A stretch of 64,000 nucleotides of DNA from Filibacter tadaridae (GTDB taxonomy: Bacteria; Bacillota; Bacilli; Bacillales_A; Planococcaceae). Numbering within the stretch: the stretch's first letter is position 1; each line of letters starts with the position of its first letter. This document shows, one piece after another, positions 1-8,987 of this stretch. The notes under the pieces are model-generated. The model was not told the DNA's origin. It searched no databases and worked only from the letters and a program-made list of their open reading frames with translations. The stretch is from NCBI RefSeq assembly GCF_900609045.1, contig NZ_UXAV01000044.1, positions 124,001-188,000 of the forward strand, read 5' to 3'. The translations under genes and the position numbers were made by a program.

Positions 1-75
1 GGCCGTAACACCAGATGGAGTAAGTGCAACTCGATTTTCATTGTTCTTAACTTCACGTGGAACCCCAATAATCAT
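1..75 (-). CDS. ald: Alanine dehydrogenase, N-terminal fragment (cut by window edge)
   Basis: Read on the minus strand from an ATG at 75, the 25 codons present give [18 protein letters not shown] and then TPSGVTA. This is the well-known N-terminus of NAD-dependent alanine dehydrogenase, which interconverts L-alanine with pyruvate and ammonia and supports alanine use during sporulation. A good ribosome binding site (GGGGTGG) lies just upstream of the ATG. The rest of the gene lies beyond the left edge, so nothing can be said about its active site. The upstream gene on the same strand is a GntR regulator, but about 200 bases separate them and I see no sign of a shared operon. Confidence 0.85.
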   Translation of the reverse strand, partial: MIIGVPREVKNNENRVALTPSGVTA

Positions 76-271
76 AAAACCACCCCGTTCCTTCTAAGAA
101 TAACCAGCACAACATTTATATGATAGGTCGTGACGTCCGTACCAGTTGTAGTAGGTTTAAATATAGTATAAGCCAGAACGGTACCAATTTTCAATGTTTT
201 TATTCAATTCAAACATTTAAAAATCTAATAGGTGTTATTACAAAACAGAATAAATGAGTAAAACATTCAAA

Positions 272-994
272 CTACCCAAACTTTCTCGATAAATTAATTT
301 TAAAAGAGTATAAATCACCCCGATAAAATGCCTCTTCAAATTCAACAATAGTATCAGTTTGATCTTTTATAATACGCTCTGCAATTAGAACATTTGTATC
401 ATCTGGAATATCCAGATACCCCTTATCCTCCTCCAATAAATGCCCACTTGAAATCGTTTGATCAGCTTCTGCAAACTGTATACCCAGTTCGTTTTCCACT
501 AAATCGTAAAGTGTAGCATTGTCTAAATCATATTTAATTAATTCTTCCCCTATTTCGATTGGATAATAATGTCGTTCCACGCCAATCGGAATATCATCTG
601 CATAACGCACTCTTTTTATAAAGTAGGCTTCCGAAAACCCGGTTCGCTCCTGAATATAAGTCGATGGTGTAGTTTTGTAATGCGTGATTAGTTTTGCTCC
701 GGGCTTCATTTTCATGTTACGGATGGTTTCCGTCGTACTACTTAAATTCCCGAGCCAATCATGAATTGGTTTTAACGAAATAAATGTACCTTTTCCATGC
801 CTTTTTTCAAGAATCCCTTCTCGTACTAAAAGATTGATAGCTTCACGCACAGTACTGCGGCTGATGTTATATTCCTCCATTAACTGTCTTTCACTCGTAA
901 TTTGATCAGAAAGAATTCCTTCTGCTACTTGTTTTTCAATGATATTTTTTAATTGAATATGTAATGGCATCCAACTAGTTTGATCAAGTTTCAT
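272..994 (-). CDS. GntR/HutC-family transcriptional regulator with UTRA domain
   Basis: A 240-residue protein with an N-terminal winged helix-turn-helix of the GntR type (about residues 8-75; SERQLMEEYNISRSTVREAI is the recognition region) and a C-terminal UTRA effector-binding fold (about 95-235, with the FEEAFYRGDLYSF-like end typical of the HutC subfamily). Such proteins repress catabolic or transport genes and are released by a small-molecule ligand. The start is supported by a GGGGGAATCCGAA site before the ATG. It follows an amidohydrolase and a symporter gene on the same strand after 420 bases, so it may control them; this is inference from position only. The ligand cannot be named from sequence. 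Confidence 0.85.
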   Translation of the reverse strand: MKLDQTSWMPLHIQLKNIIEKQVAEGILSDQITSERQLMEEYNISRSTVREAINLLVREGILEKRHGKGTFISLKPIHDWLGNLSSTTETIRNMKMKPGAKLITHYKTTPSTYIQERTGFSEAYFIKRVRYADDIPIGVERHYYPIEIGEELIKYDLDNATLYDLVENELGIQFAEADQTISSGHLLEEDKGYLDIPDDTNVLIAERIIKDQTDTIVEFEEAFYRGDLYSFKINLSRKFG

Positions 995-1414
995 TTCGGA
1001 TTCCCCCTTTTCTTATTGTTTATTACAGGATAGCAAAAATCGATGGAATGTAAAGATGGGGCATGTTTTTTCAACGTGGCTCGGGATAGTATGATTTTGG
1101 TCACAGTTGGATCAACTTAAGCTATACTCATAATATTTTGGTATCTTTATAAAGTAGTGAACATTTTATTCGACCGCGGTAGATCAATAAAAACTTCCAA
1201 AAGGGCTTTGAGTAAATGGCTAGTACTTTCTCAATGGGAATCCCACCCGTTATATAGTACGACCTTGGCTTGGTCTCTCTGATAGGAACCTAAAACAAGC
1301 TGCTAGATTAGTAGCAATAATTCCCGCACTAACTCTAACAGCCTTGATAACTTCAACACATTATTCAAACAAAGTGCTAAAAAATGAGAATATAGTAAGG
1401 GCCAGGATAAAAGG
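995..1414. other. Intergenic region with a possible decayed coding fragment
   Basis: These 420 bases separate the GntR gene from the amidohydrolase. The part next to the GntR gene should hold its promoter. On the plus strand an open frame runs from about 1224 to 1418 without a usable start; its conceptual product has a hydrophobic stretch (LVAIIPALTLTALIT) and ends in a basic tail, converging on the amidohydrolase stop codon. It could be the end of a decayed membrane-protein gene. I do not recognise it. No clear terminator was seen for either neighbour. Confidence 0.3.
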
Positions 1415-3079
1415 CTAAGACGTCACAAGTGTTTGTTGTCCATACACAGGCTTACCATTAATAAATGTAGCATTTATCGATATATCCTTAATTTCCATTG
1501 GGTTAACCGTTGTAGGGTCTGTTTCTAGCACTGTGAAATCTGCTTGTTTTCCCACCTCGATACTTCCTGAGCAATCTTCATCAAAATTTAGTTTTGCTCC
1601 GTAAATTGTCATAGATTTAAGAGCGGTTTCCACGTCAATACACTGCTCAGCACCCAGAATACGACCTTCTCTTGTTATGCGATTAACAGCAGCCCACACA
1701 GAAAATAATGGTGAAATCGGTGTAACAGGACAGTCGGAATGTAAGGTAAACAATAAATTGTGTTGAACAGCTTCAGCTAGCGGACTAATGCGTCTAGCCC
1801 GTTCCGGCCCCAAAAATATGCGTTCATGTCTGTCTCCCCAATAGTAAACATGATTAATAAAAAAGGAGCCGGCCACACCTAGTTTCTCCATTCTTGTCAA
1901 GTCCTCTGGAATAGCGGTTTGAACATGTTCAATTCGATGTCGATGATTAATACGCGGACTTTTTTCCAAGGCATAGTTGTATGCATCCAGTATGGATCCT
2001 ATGGCGCGATCACCATTTCCATGGGTCGTTATGCGAAACCCTCGTTTATGCAAATCCAAAACCTCATTTTGAAATGATTCCTGTTCGTGAATTAAACCTC
2101 CATAAACGTCTGAGTTATTATAATATGGTTCCCTTAAAGCTCCAGTTAAACCTTGAATGGATCCATCCTGGAACATCTTGGCGCTATCCAGTTTAGCAAG
2201 TCCATTCGATCGTTCCCTTATTTCCTTGTCTAACATAGCGGGGGAATATCCACTGAAAATCTCGCCATTCCGCAATAGATGATGCATAATCATTAACTGC
2301 GTACGCATTGGGTTTATTTTTTTCTCGGCTGCTTTGAGATGGACTTCCAATTCTTCTGGACCCGAAAACATACCTACCGCAGCATCTGTGTTGGTAGTAA
2401 TACCTTGTGCTACATATTCTTTAGCTGCTTCGCCTAATGCTTGAATCATTTCCCCTACTGTTTGCTTGGGGAGTTGATCGAGTACCGATCGCATAGCGGC
2501 TGGTTCATATATAACGCCGTTAAGATGCCCCTTGTTATCTCTACCAAAATGCCCGCCTTGAGGGTCAGAAACATCATCATCAAGCCCAGCATAACGTAAT
2601 GCAAGGGAGTTGACTGTTAACAAATGCCCCGAGATGTGTCTAATAACAACGGGATTGTTGGGTGATACCTGATCTAGATCACTCCGTGTCGGATGGCGTT
2701 TTTCGTACAATAGGGTGTCGTCGTATCCATACCCCTGTACCCACTCCCCATCCGGGACTTCTTTTGCTTTTAAACCGATAGACTCTATGATGTCTACGAT
2801 TGTTTGATTTGGAGGTGTGCTACAATTTACTTGATTACGCATTTGGGCATACATTAATATATGATTGTGTGTATCAATAAATCCTGGTAACAATGTAGCA
2901 CCTTGCAAATCGACTACATTTGTTTGTTCTGTAACAGAAATGACATCCTTTGGTGGTTCAGGTGTTTTCCAGATACCTGTTATCTTGCCATTTGAAACAG
3001 CTACAGAACCCCCACGACTGTTTTTACTATCCAATGTCAATACATTAGCATTTTTCAGTAACAGGTCAACCTTAATCAT
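1415..3079 (-). CDS. Metal-dependent amidohydrolase (YtcJ-like, amidohydrolase_3 family)
   Basis: Start set at 3079 because AAAGGGG lies seven bases upstream; an in-frame ATG at 3097 has no ribosome binding site. The 554-residue product has the TIM-barrel hydrolase signature: GFIDTHNHI supplies the HxH metal ligands, with HGNGDRAIG, RHRIEHVQ and the late HSDCPVTP supplying further histidines and the conserved aspartate. Family members hydrolyse amide or ester bonds of varied small molecules; the substrate here is unknown. No signal peptide is present, so it is probably cytoplasmic. The symporter gene ends 47 bases upstream, suggesting import followed by hydrolysis of the same compound. The downstream GntR gene is a candidate regulator. 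Confidence 0.85.
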   Translation of the reverse strand: MIKVDLLLKNANVLTLDSKNSRGGSVAVSNGKITGIWKTPEPPKDVISVTEQTNVVDLQGATLLPGFIDTHNHILMYAQMRNQVNCSTPPNQTIVDIIESIGLKAKEVPDGEWVQGYGYDDTLLYEKRHPTRSDLDQVSPNNPVVIRHISGHLLTVNSLALRYAGLDDDVSDPQGGHFGRDNKGHLNGVIYEPAAMRSVLDQLPKQTVGEMIQALGEAAKEYVAQGITTNTDAAVGMFSGPEELEVHLKAAEKKINPMRTQLMIMHHLLRNGEIFSGYSPAMLDKEIRERSNGLAKLDSAKMFQDGSIQGLTGALREPYYNNSDVYGGLIHEQESFQNEVLDLHKRGFRITTHGNGDRAIGSILDAYNYALEKSPRINHRHRIEHVQTAIPEDLTRMEKLGVAGSFFINHVYYWGDRHERIFLGPERARRISPLAEAVQHNLLFTLHSDCPVTPISPLFSVWAAVNRITREGRILGAEQCIDVETALKSMTIYGAKLNFDEDCSGSIEVGKQADFTVLETDPTTVNPMEIKDISINATFINGKPVYGQQTLVTS

Positions 3080-3126
3080 AACAAAACCCCTTTTCATCGA
3101 TTGATTTTACAACAGCGTATTTAAGT

Positions 3127-4590
3127 CTATTCATCCGTTTTATCTATTTGGCCCTCCGTTAGAATTTGAGCAGGATCTTTAACCTTTTTCATGGCATAAT
3201 AATAATTTATAACCTCTTCATCTGGTGAATGTTCTGTAAATAAGCTCACTATTACAAGTAGAATGAAAGATACAGCAAGACCTGGTATAATCTCATGTAG
3301 ACCGAATGGATTTCCTACAAAGTTCCAAACCAAAGCGGCAATCAACGACCCTATGATACTTACAATAACGCCTAATTTAGTAGCCCTTTTCCAGAACATT
3401 GCGGCCATCACCGGCATTACCATGGTTACCGCTGAAAGTGACAGTGCATAAGTGTATATGACAATGATGTCTTTTATAAGCAAAGCTACTCCTAACCCTA
3501 ATAATGCCATGCCGGCAACTGACAGTCGCGAGACATTTAATACTTGCTTGTCACTTGCGTTCGGTGCTATCCACCCCTGATAGATGTCCTTTGAAATATT
3601 AGTCGCTCCACTCAGCAAAAATGATGTGGCTCCTGTTAATACAGCCGCAAAAAGTGAAACCATAAACAACCCACCAATAGCAGGATGAAATACCGCTGTC
3701 AAAAATTCAGTATAAACTAGATCGGGATCCGTCCCCATCGGTAATACTTGGCGTGCAATAATCCCAATACCAACCGCGAAAAAACCAACCAAACCTGTAA
3801 TAATATATCCAGTAGTAACTGCCCTCACGGCAATCTTTTCAGTCTTCGCTGCAGCGATTCTTTGCCACGTGGTTTGCCAGACCAAATAAAAAGGTCCGAA
3901 AATTATCATATAGTTAATCATTTCTGTCGAACCTATTCCAAAAAAGTTAAGTAAATCTTTCGGTGTATTGTCTATGACTACATCCATTCCGCCAACATAA
4001 TTGAGTCCTACGATAAACATAATTACAAGCCCCACAAGAATTAAAACTGCTTGTACAGCATCGGTCCAAGCAACACTTGACAATCCACCCATCAAGGTGA
4101 ATGCTACACATACAATAAATCCGAGCAGCATTGCCCAAATAAAGGATATATCAATAATTGTAGTTAGAACCGAACCCATTGCAACAATCTGCATACCAAA
4201 TGTCGGAGTCATATAAAGGATGCCGATAACCAGGGCGGGTATGAGACCTGCAGCTTTACCGAACCGACGTACAAACAGGTGGGGAATCGTATATAATTTA
4301 AGTTTACGTATCGTTGCACCTAAGACTAAAGTTAACAATACAGAAAAAACAATTACCGGAGAAGTTGCAATAACCCATGACATACCCATTGTAAAACCTT
4401 TACCCGAGGCGCCAATTACGGCAGCAGCCCCTAATGCAGTTGCAATAATACTTCCGCAAATGGGGAAAAACCCTAAGGAAAAATTCGCCATTACGAAGTC
4501 GTCGGCTGTCTTTATTTTTTGTGAGTAGTACAGTCCGACTCCCAATAATGAGAATATAAATACTACTAACCAAACAATGTACCAGACCAT
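3127..4590 (-). CDS. Sodium:solute symporter family transporter
   Basis: The product of 487 residues is very hydrophobic, with about 13 membrane segments, and has features of the SSS family: an early GLYYSQKIKTADDFVMA segment, then alternating glycine-rich helices, and a charged tail. Family members couple uptake of sugars, amino acids, pantothenate or similar solutes to sodium entry. Start placed at 4590, where GGGAG stands eight bases upstream, not at 4605, whose ATG abuts the purine run. It is the first gene of an apparent two-gene unit with the downstream amidohydrolase, which suggests the solute is that enzyme's substrate. The solute itself cannot be assigned. Confidence 0.88.
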   Translation of the reverse strand: MVWYIVWLVVFIFSLLGVGLYYSQKIKTADDFVMANFSLGFFPICGSIIATALGAAAVIGASGKGFTMGMSWVIATSPVIVFSVLLTLVLGATIRKLKLYTIPHLFVRRFGKAAGLIPALVIGILYMTPTFGMQIVAMGSVLTTIIDISFIWAMLLGFIVCVAFTLMGGLSSVAWTDAVQAVLILVGLVIMFIVGLNYVGGMDVVIDNTPKDLLNFFGIGSTEMINYMIIFGPFYLVWQTTWQRIAAAKTEKIAVRAVTTGYIITGLVGFFAVGIGIIARQVLPMGTDPDLVYTEFLTAVFHPAIGGLFMVSLFAAVLTGATSFLLSGATNISKDIYQGWIAPNASDKQVLNVSRLSVAGMALLGLGVALLIKDIIVIYTYALSLSAVTMVMPVMAAMFWKRATKLGVIVSIIGSLIAALVWNFVGNPFGLHEIIPGLAVSFILLVIVSLFTEHSPDEEVINYYYAMKKVKDPAQILTEGQIDKTDE

Positions 4591-5387
4591 AATTCGCACT
4601 CCCATCTCTTTGTGGAAATATACTAACCTTCATCTATTAATGATGATTGATAGCAGTTGTCCAGTTGAAAAAAAGATAACGAAACGACATCATCTTCCTA
4701 TATGAAATGCCTTATTAAATGGTGCTCTCAAATCCCCCTTTCCCAGAAGAGTTTTTACACTTTTTAACTTTATATGGTGTTTCATTAAACATCACCTATT
4801 AATCGTAAGAATTGCTAATTCAAAAGTGATAGATCTCCATTTCATACTTTTTATTAAATCAGTTTGCTAGGTAGTAGTCTATGGTATTTTGAGTATTTAT
4901 AACAATCAAAAAGGTTAATCACCTTTATTATAAGTCTCAATGAATGTTCCTTTCATTACGGAAAAATGACAAAACCTACACTTAAGATTAGGTTCCATAG
5001 GCTTTTCAGCAAAATGACCTTATATAAGCGCTTCTTCCAATGACTCAGATTTGGGTGCCTGTGTTAAGATAGTATTCGGGAAGCGCAATACAATTACATA
5101 AATATACAATGTGGGTCGGGCATTCTTGATGCGGAAAATTTTATACGAAAGCTAAGGGCGAAGGAAAATGCACTGTTTCCCCTCGCTTATTTCTTTTTTT
5201 CTGATGTTAGGTAGATCTATAGAATATCTCCAGAACAGGCCACACTGCTGTGTAAAAGCAACGCCCGCGGAAAGGAGCTTTCTGGTGCCTTTCAACTTTT
5301 CGGACACACCCTGTTCTACCCTACTCCACATAAGTTCTCGTTGAATATTCAATGCCTTCCTCGCTTACGAATTTCCTAGGTGCCACT
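4591..5387. other. Long intergenic stretch without a convincing intact gene
   Basis: The first part (about 4591-4750) should contain the symporter promoter; I could not single out an operator. From 4750 to 5150 nothing is recognisable. A 66-codon minus-strand frame at 5152-5352 has no good ribosome binding site; its middle (RVEQGVSEKLKGTRKLLSAG) recalls the N-terminal region of anti-sigma proteins of the DUF4179 type, and it lies directly after a sigma-factor-like fragment, so it may be the wreck of an anti-sigma gene. This is a weak resemblance from memory, not a firm call. Confidence 0.3.
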
Positions 5388-5500
5388 TTATTCAAGGTAA
5401 ACGTGAACCCATGCGGTAAATCCTCTTTTCTCCAATTCCTTTTTAAATGCAGCCAGTGCCCGCGACAGATTCATTTTCACCTTCCCTTCTGAACAATGTA
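5388..5500 (-). pseudogene. Remnant of an ECF-type sigma factor C-terminus
   Basis: On the minus strand a short frame reads SEGKVKMNLSRALAAFKKEL followed by EKRGF before a stop at 5388. This is the pattern of the end of sigma region 4.2 (recognition helix then a basic, leucine-rich tail) in ECF sigma factors. The frame is closed by a stop immediately upstream and no region 2 is found in the surrounding sequence, so only a fragment survives. A possible anti-sigma remnant lies just downstream. The resemblance rests on about 25 residues. Confidence 0.4.
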
Positions 5501-5762
5501 AGAATTAACCTAACTTCATCTTAATACCCCCCTTATATATGGAGAACTTTTTGCGTTTTATATCCATTTCATTACACCCCTTCTACTGAATCCAATTTAG
5601 CAGACCTAATTTCCGTGGAAAAATGCAAAAATTGAATGTACTTCAACCTTCATTTTCTGCAAGTCACCTCCAGATTGTCGCCAGTCACTGGAATGGCGAA
5701 GACAGCAAGGTCCATCCGACGTACACTTTGGATACAAAGAACTTTCAGACGGAGGGATTGCA

Positions 5763-6482
5763 ATGAACATTATCGACGTTAACAACCTTACAAAAGCTTA
5801 CGGAACAAACGCTGTTTTAAAAGGAATAGATTTTCAAGCACAGGAAGGAGAAATAATTGGGGTCATCGGGAAAAATGGCGCAGGAAAATCAACGTTTCTT
5901 GAAATACTTATGACGATAAAGCAATACGATACAGGGACTGTTTTCGTTTTCGATGAAGATCTTAACTCGCTCCCTATGAATCGGTTGGAGAAAATCCGGA
6001 GACAAATTTCCGTCGTCCTGCAACCTACACAATTTTATCAGACACTAAAGGTAGAAGAGTTACTTCGATTATTTAAAGCCTATTACAAATCACCAATAGA
6101 CATCAAAACAATCATCACCGATTTCAAATTGCAACCATATCGCAAAAAATACTTCGATAAACTTTCTGGTGGTTGGAAGCAAATCGTAAGTTTGGCGATC
6201 GCCTTTTTATCACAACCGAAACTTCTTATCCTAGACGAACCGACAACTGGCCTCGATCCGCATATGCGCAATATACTTTGGACGTACATTACGGATTACA
6301 ATGAAAAAACAGGCGGTACTGTCATTCTGACGACACATAATATGGATGAAATTGAACTGTACTGCGACAAAGTGCTGCTTATAAATAATGGTGTGAATGA
6401 AATCTTCGATTCAACGGAAGGCATTTTGGCATCTGGCTATACATCCATCAATGCATTTTATCTTGAGAAAGTATCCATTTAA
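5763..6482 (+). CDS. ABC transporter ATP-binding protein
   Basis: A 239-residue ATPase with Walker A GKNGAGKST at residues 36-44, Q-loop region SVVLQPTQ, signature LSGGWKQ, Walker B LLILDEPTTGLDP and the switch histidine in LTTHNMDE. The signature has Trp where Gln or Glu is common, a variant seen in ABC-2 drug or peptide exporters. A strong GGAGGG site precedes the ATG. The permease gene follows after 12 bases, then a LytTR regulator and a DUF3021 protein. This layout is a known Firmicute arrangement in which the last two genes control the exporter in response to a membrane-active compound. The substrate is unknown. Confidence 0.9.
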   Translation: MNIIDVNNLTKAYGTNAVLKGIDFQAQEGEIIGVIGKNGAGKSTFLEILMTIKQYDTGTVFVFDEDLNSLPMNRLEKIRRQISVVLQPTQFYQTLKVEELLRLFKAYYKSPIDIKTIITDFKLQPYRKKYFDKLSGGWKQIVSLAIAFLSQPKLLILDEPTTGLDPHMRNILWTYITDYNEKTGGTVILTTHNMDEIELYCDKVLLINNGVNEIFDSTEGILASGYTSINAFYLEKVSI

Positions 6483-6494
6483 GGGGGAGAAAAT

Positions 6495-7238
6495 ATGTTA
6501 GCAACACAGTTAAAATACGACTTACTTATGTTTTCAAGGGAATTGTTTTACCTAGTTTTCACGATTATCGTACCACCAGTGACGTACATTTTCATGGGGC
6601 AATTGTTCGGGGATCAGACTTACGCGGGTAATTTAAGTTATGCACAAACGTATACGCCTTCGTATATTTTACTTATCACATTCACCACTGTATTTTTCGC
6701 GTTTGGATTCGACCAAGTGACACATCGTACTACGGGTGTCGAGAAGAGGATCAAACTTTCACCTGTTTCCAAAAACACACTACTGCTTTCAAGTATTATC
6801 CGCTCAGTCATCATAACAAGTTTCGGTTACATGTTCGTTTATGCGATTGGCATGGTTATGTATGATTTGCAGTTTCATGTACTGAACTTTATGATTTCCT
6901 ATGGTTTTTTCATCCTGCTTAATGCAGTCCTGCTTGTCATCGCTTCTGCTATCTACTCATTTTTCAATGAGATGAAAAGTGCATTGGTGTTCTCTATTGT
7001 CATTTTTCAAGTCGTTATCTTTACAGGCGGTTTTGCATTCCCTATTAGTATGATGCCGAAATTCATACAAGTCATTGCCAACTTCAATCCACTTTTTCAT
7101 ATGAACAATTTGTTCATTTTCGTTTGGAACGACCAGCTTGTATTTGATAAGAGCATATTCATTTCCATTGGTTATATTTCTTGTTTAGTGATTGCAGCAT
7201 TCCTCATTCTTCATTTTTCAAATAAAAGACGCATTTAA
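6495..7238 (+). CDS. ABC-2 type transporter permease
   Basis: The 247-residue product has six predicted membrane segments in the usual ABC-2 arrangement: one near residues 15-35, then helices near 55-75, 100-125, 130-155, 165-185 and 220-242. It follows the ATPase gene by 12 bases with an AAGGGGGAG ribosome binding site. Together they would form a half-size exporter acting as a homodimer of ATPase plus permease. There is no extracytoplasmic domain, so a substrate such as a lipid, antibiotic or small peptide is possible but not proven. The next gene, a LytTR regulator, begins 64 bases downstream. Confidence 0.88.
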   Translation: MLATQLKYDLLMFSRELFYLVFTIIVPPVTYIFMGQLFGDQTYAGNLSYAQTYTPSYILLITFTTVFFAFGFDQVTHRTTGVEKRIKLSPVSKNTLLLSSIIRSVIITSFGYMFVYAIGMVMYDLQFHVLNFMISYGFFILLNAVLLVIASAIYSFFNEMKSALVFSIVIFQVVIFTGGFAFPISMMPKFIQVIANFNPLFHMNNLFIFVWNDQLVFDKSIFISIGYISCLVIAAFLILHFSNKRRI

Positions 7239-7302
7239 TAAACTACTTGCAGACAATGTTAGCCTAAACGTTTAAACTTATTGTCGAGAGGGGTGTCTTG
7301 AA

Positions 7303-7761
7303 GTGAAAGTATCGCTAACCATTGATGATGATTACCTAGAAACAAAGGTGACGATTGAAAGCCCGGAATTGGACGATTCTGTACAAGGAATCCTTGATTT
7401 CATCAAAGGACAGGATACAGAGTTCCTTGTCGGAAAAGACGACGATATGCAACATATTTTAAAGCCGGTGGATATCCACTACTTTCATACAGAAAAAGAT
7501 GGCGTTGTCGCCGTGACTGCTTCCGGTTCATTTAAGCTAAAAGAGAAGTTATACGAACTTGAGGGAATTCTTCCCTCGAATAAATTCATCCGGCTTTCCA
7601 AATCCGTAATCGCTAATCTGCATGAAATGAGTCGCTTTGAAGCATCATTTAACGGGACACTTTGTGTGTATTTCAAATCGGGCGCAAAGGAATATGTCTC
7701 CCGCACATACGTCAATTCGATTAAGGAATCTTTGAAAATGAACAGGAGGAAAAGTGAATGA
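7303..7761 (+). CDS. LytTR-domain DNA-binding regulator
   Basis: A 152-residue protein started by GTG at 7303 (GAGAGGGGTG lies upstream). Residues 55-150 match a LytTR domain: VDIHYFHTEKDGVVAVT, then FKLKEKLYELEGIL, FIRLSKSVIANL and a final YVSRTYVNSIKESL, the beta-rich DNA-binding fold. No receiver domain is present; the first 50 residues are a short acidic region. Stand-alone LytTR proteins with this layout are usually encoded with a DUF3021 membrane protein, as here, where the stop overlaps the next start by four bases. It probably regulates the exporter genes just upstream. Confidence 0.85.
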   Translation: MKVSLTIDDDYLETKVTIESPELDDSVQGILDFIKGQDTEFLVGKDDDMQHILKPVDIHYFHTEKDGVVAVTASGSFKLKEKLYELEGILPSNKFIRLSKSVIANLHEMSRFEASFNGTLCVYFKSGAKEYVSRTYVNSIKESLKMNRRKSE

Positions 7762-8168
7762 AAACCTTATTATATAGAAGTTTCATCGGTATTTTCTTTG
7801 GTGCATTTATCGCCGTAATCCTGACAAATTCCGTCGTACTATTTAGCGGTAGAGAAATGCTGGACGGACAGCTATTCCTGAAAAACTCCCTCGGATCCAT
7901 CTTCTGCGGCTGGTTTTTCACAGTCACACCACTCTTTTTTGAAAATGTGAATTTGCGGTTATCCCAACAGACCGCGTTGCACTTCTTTACAGTGGTGATC
8001 CTTTATTTCATTTTAGCGTTCGGAATCGGATGGGTTCCGTTTACAGTGAAAAGTTTTTTACTTACATTAGGATTATTCATTGTTTCCTATTCTGTGTTTT
8101 GGACTTCTTTCTACTTTTATTTCAAAAAGCAGGCGGAGAGGTTGAATGCAGAACTTCAAGGGCTTTGA
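7758..8168 (+). CDS. DUF3021 family membrane protein
   Basis: This 136-residue protein has four predicted membrane helices (about 7-27, 42-60, 74-95 and 100-122) and a short basic tail. It overlaps the LytTR gene by four bases (ATGA), so the two are translationally coupled. DUF3021 proteins regularly pair with stand-alone LytTR regulators and are thought to sequester or inhibit the regulator at the membrane until a signal releases it; that mechanism is family knowledge, not shown here. It ends the operon, and a strong hairpin at 8262-8289 follows. Confidence 0.82.
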   Translation: MKTLLYRSFIGIFFGAFIAVILTNSVVLFSGREMLDGQLFLKNSLGSIFCGWFFTVTPLFFENVNLRLSQQTALHFFTVVILYFILAFGIGWVPFTVKSFLLTLGLFIVSYSVFWTSFYFYFKKQAERLNAELQGL

Positions 8169-8261
8169 AATGTGTCCCTGCATAATAAACAATCATGATT
8201 GTTTAAACTTTCACGATAGTTTCCTTCCTGGTACCCTCCACTAAAATAGAAGTTTATTAAA

Positions 8262-8289
8262 AAAGCGTATTGGCTCCCCAATACGCTTT
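8262..8289. terminator. Bidirectional intrinsic terminator
   Basis: A perfect 12-bp inverted repeat (AAAGCGTATTGG, loop CTCC, CCAATACGCTTT). It lies between the convergent DUF3021 and HepT-like genes and can terminate both. Confidence 0.8.
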
Positions 8290-8295
8290 AACGGG

Positions 8296-8688
8296 CTATA
8301 TTCTTTTTTCCATTCGTAGAATCCAGCTCGACAATAGCGGAAAATACGACTTTATATTCGAATGTATTTTAATCGCTACTTCTTCGTTATATGTGTGTAC
8401 AGTTAGATTCCTGTCGTTTACCATTTGCAGTGCAAGAATGGTTTCATTATCCTCAAATATATTTGTTTCTCGGCAACTTCTAATGACGCCTTTTGGTGAA
8501 CCAATATCTATTCCTTCTATCTCATACAAATACTGTTTAGCAGCTTTCCAGCATGCCTCAAATGTAAATTCAAACCGTTGAATTGATGCATCTCGTTCCA
8601 CATCGTTTGGTTGGTCAATAACAACAAGTTGCTGCAAGGATGCTAATGCTTTTTTTGCAGATGTTATTCGTTCTTGGAGTCTATCCAT
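8296..8688 (-). CDS. HepT-like / HI0074-type nucleotidyltransferase partner protein
   Basis: This 130-residue, all-helical protein matches the nucleotidyltransferase substrate-binding family represented by HI0074. Near residue 93 it carries RNLTVHTY, which fits the RX4HXY motif of HepT-type toxins (a HEPN RNase-like active site). Start at 8688 is supported by GGGAGGGAG upstream. The gene overlaps the end of the MntA-like gene by 25 bases, so the two are co-translated. In studied HepT/MntA systems the nucleotidyltransferase AMPylates a tyrosine of this motif and silences the RNase. Whether this pair acts as a toxin-antitoxin or in some other nucleotidyl-transfer role is not settled by sequence. 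Confidence 0.82.
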   Translation of the reverse strand: MDRLQERITSAKKALASLQQLVVIDQPNDVERDASIQRFEFTFEACWKAAKQYLYEIEGIDIGSPKGVIRSCRETNIFEDNETILALQMVNDRNLTVHTYNEEVAIKIHSNIKSYFPLLSSWILRMEKRI

Positions 8689-8987
8689 ATTACTCCCTCC
8701 CTTTTCACATTTTGAATTAAGGCAGAGCTTGCATTTTCTAAATTCACTATATCTACATTGTATGGAATGATTGACTCCTCAATATTTTCATGTAACTCAA
8801 GCCACTTCGAAGGGGGAAGTTGACTACAGGATTCCACTGCAATATCGATATCTGAGCTTTGTTTCTCCTCATTTCGTGCCCATGAACCGAATAAGTATAC
8901 TTTTACATCTAAATCGGAAAGCGTTGTATTTATAATACTTCTTAACTCGCTCAAAATCTGCTCACGTAACTCTGTATGAGTAGTCAT
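8664..8987 (-). CDS. MntA-like minimal nucleotidyltransferase
   Basis: A 107-residue protein with the polymerase-beta-type motif GSWARNEEKQSSDID, an exact GSX10DXD, the signature of minimal nucleotidyltransferases such as MntA. Start put at 8987 because GGGGAGGG lies six bases upstream; the longer frame from 9014 would start before that site. A third acidic position is likely in the later NVDIVNLE strand. It is the first gene of a two-gene unit with the HepT-like partner, overlapping it by 25 bases. Antitoxin action by AMPylation is known for relatives and is an inference here. Confidence 0.83.
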   Translation of the reverse strand: MTTHTELREQILSELRSIINTTLSDLDVKVYLFGSWARNEEKQSSDIDIAVESCSQLPPSKWLELHENIEESIIPYNVDIVNLENASSALIQNVKREGVIWIDSKNE

